Of a stretch of DNA of 53,273 bases, positions 52,627 through 53,273 are shown in pieces. Below the pieces are notes generated by a model. That model was given only the letters and a program-made list of their open reading frames with translations. It was not told the DNA's origin and made no database searches. The DNA is from Clostridia bacterium (GTDB lineage Bacteria > Bacillota > Clostridia > Christensenellales > Borkfalkiaceae). How positions within the stretch are numbered: the first letter of the stretch is position 1; the number at the start of each line of letters is the position of its first letter. A program made the translations under genes and the position numbers. The stretch is taken from contig JAGHJP010000028.1 in the NCBI GenBank assembly GCA_017886575.1, forward strand, positions 1 to 53,273. Direction: 5' to 3'.

Positions 52627-53273
52627 TCAATCAAAATCGACATACTCTTTAAGCGTTTCGATATAATGCAATGGCAAAGGACGATTCGTGCTTCCTTTAT
52701 ACTGTATAGAACATTTTCTTAATTCATTCAAATAATTAACAATCTTGAAGCAATCATCCCCGCCACACAATCTCAACGGAAAATATTCGCTAAGTTTTTT
52801 GCTACAATAATCTGCATGAGGAGTATCCTTACTATAATTTTTCCCGCCTAAAGCATATCGCAGATCTTTTTTTTCTATCGGGACGCTTACATAATACACG
52901 TCGTCATACATATAATAGCCCTTCCCCGCATTTGTTGAGTTGCCATCGTCCAAATAGTAATCAGGGACTTCGTCGTTAAAACACATTCGCACAATCCTGA
53001 GCTTTGATCTCCCAAAATCAAACATCATCGATAATTTAGAACTCCCGATGTCTATTTTATCTGTCCCATTTTCGTTGAAAGAGTATCCCTCTATTCTCTT
53101 GTTGGATATTCCGGGCCAAAGTTCATTTCGCATAAAACCGTCTCCCGACACAAGAACGATCGCGTTTTTATCCCGATAATAATTTTCCAAAGCTTTCAAC
53201 TTCATTTCGATAAATCGCCTCACGCCGTCCCCGCACATCCTTTCAAAGTCATTTTCCATAGAAAGCCTTACAA
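52627..53273 (-). CDS. Possible C-terminal part of a pPIWI-RE RNase H-like protein
   Basis: At least 210 residues; the frame stays open past the first ATG (53259) to the window edge, so it may be the end of a longer gene. AT-richer than the core genes. Visible pattern: IVLVSGDGFMRNELWPGIS, then LRIVRMCFNDEVPDYYLDD, YYVSVPIEKKDLRYALG, and the end LNELRKCSIQYKGS with PLPLHYIETLKEY. This order resembles the RNase H region of pPIWI-RE proteins: an LI-D-x-N-x-R-x-x-WP strand, a VP-x-Y segment, a FYS-x-x-KP segment and a final LR...PLPLH. The resemblance is from memory and needs a profile search. pPIWI-RE modules are predicted anti-phage/plasmid systems with a helicase and nuclease, which would lie beyond the edge. 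Confidence 0.45.
   Translation of the reverse strand, partial: VRLSMENDFERMCGDGVRRFIEMKLKALENYYRDKNAIVLVSGDGFMRNELWPGISNKRIEGYSFNENGTDKIDIGSSKLSMMFDFGRSKLRIVRMCFNDEVPDYYLDDGNSTNAGKGYYMYDDVYYVSVPIEKKDLRYALGGKNYSKDTPHADYCSKKLSEYFPLRLCGGDDCFKIVNYLNELRKCSIQYKGSTNRPLPLHYIETLKEYVDFD

Overview
ORGANISM. The window looks like a chromosomal segment of an anaerobic, endospore-forming, fairly GC-rich Clostridia-type Firmicute, probably host- or gut-associated. The reasons are the spoIIAA-spoIIAB-sigF operon, bacterial-type aspS clustered with gatCAB, a T-box riboswitch, near-consensus sigma-A promoters with 17-bp spacers, tRNAs with encoded CCA, an oxygen-sensitive type of sulfatase maturase, and several secreted lipoproteins. 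The exact lineage (possibly Christensenellales-like) is inference only. LAYOUT. 1-4.4 kb: a membrane-anchored, domain-permuted GH3 glycosidase (cut by the window edge) behind a LytTR/GHKL two-component system. 5-31.7 kb: mostly housekeeping. It holds tRNA-Pro, ilvE, a glycosyltransferase, aspS-gatC-gatA-gatB, a Trp T-box with a stand-alone TrpB2, tRNA-Val, a NifU-like/GGGtGRT pair, a HAD phosphatase, an unassigned gene and hisC, a degenerate ABC ATPase with a putative 10-TM metal exporter, an Ig-like lipoprotein, the spoIIA operon, five tRNAs, a MerR regulator divergent from a DUF4097-like lipoprotein, and pfk-ppx-ppk. 31.7-32.4 kb: a gene-poor, AT-richer junction. 32.4-44.5 kb: one co-directional cassette of about 12 kb. 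It encodes an anaerobic sulfatase maturase, a modular lipoprotein sulfatase, a beta-rich lipoprotein, a 47-aa peptide, a small Ser-rich lipoprotein, a secreted protein sharing a 599-bp duplicated module, a 4-TM protein and a second permuted GH3. 44.6-51.5 kb: a third permuted GH3 with a lipoprotein, divergent from a second LytTR/GHKL system. 51.6-53.3 kb: an integrase remnant, a tRNA-Gln 3' fragment (probable attachment site) and the end of a gene resembling the RNase H domain of pPIWI-RE defence proteins. HOW IT FITS. The accessory regions suggest a surface glycan-sensing and degradation network. Three double-membrane-anchored GH3 enzymes of the same unusual topology are combined with lipoproteins and a formylglycine sulfatase with its own maturase. 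Two paralogous peptide-type two-component systems sit beside the outer two GH3 genes. Nine-bp direct repeats with a 12-bp spacer, the known geometry of LytTR-domain binding, lie just upstream of the first GH3 promoter and of the second two-component promoter, so a regulatory link is readable from the DNA. The substrate and the signal are not determined by the sequence.
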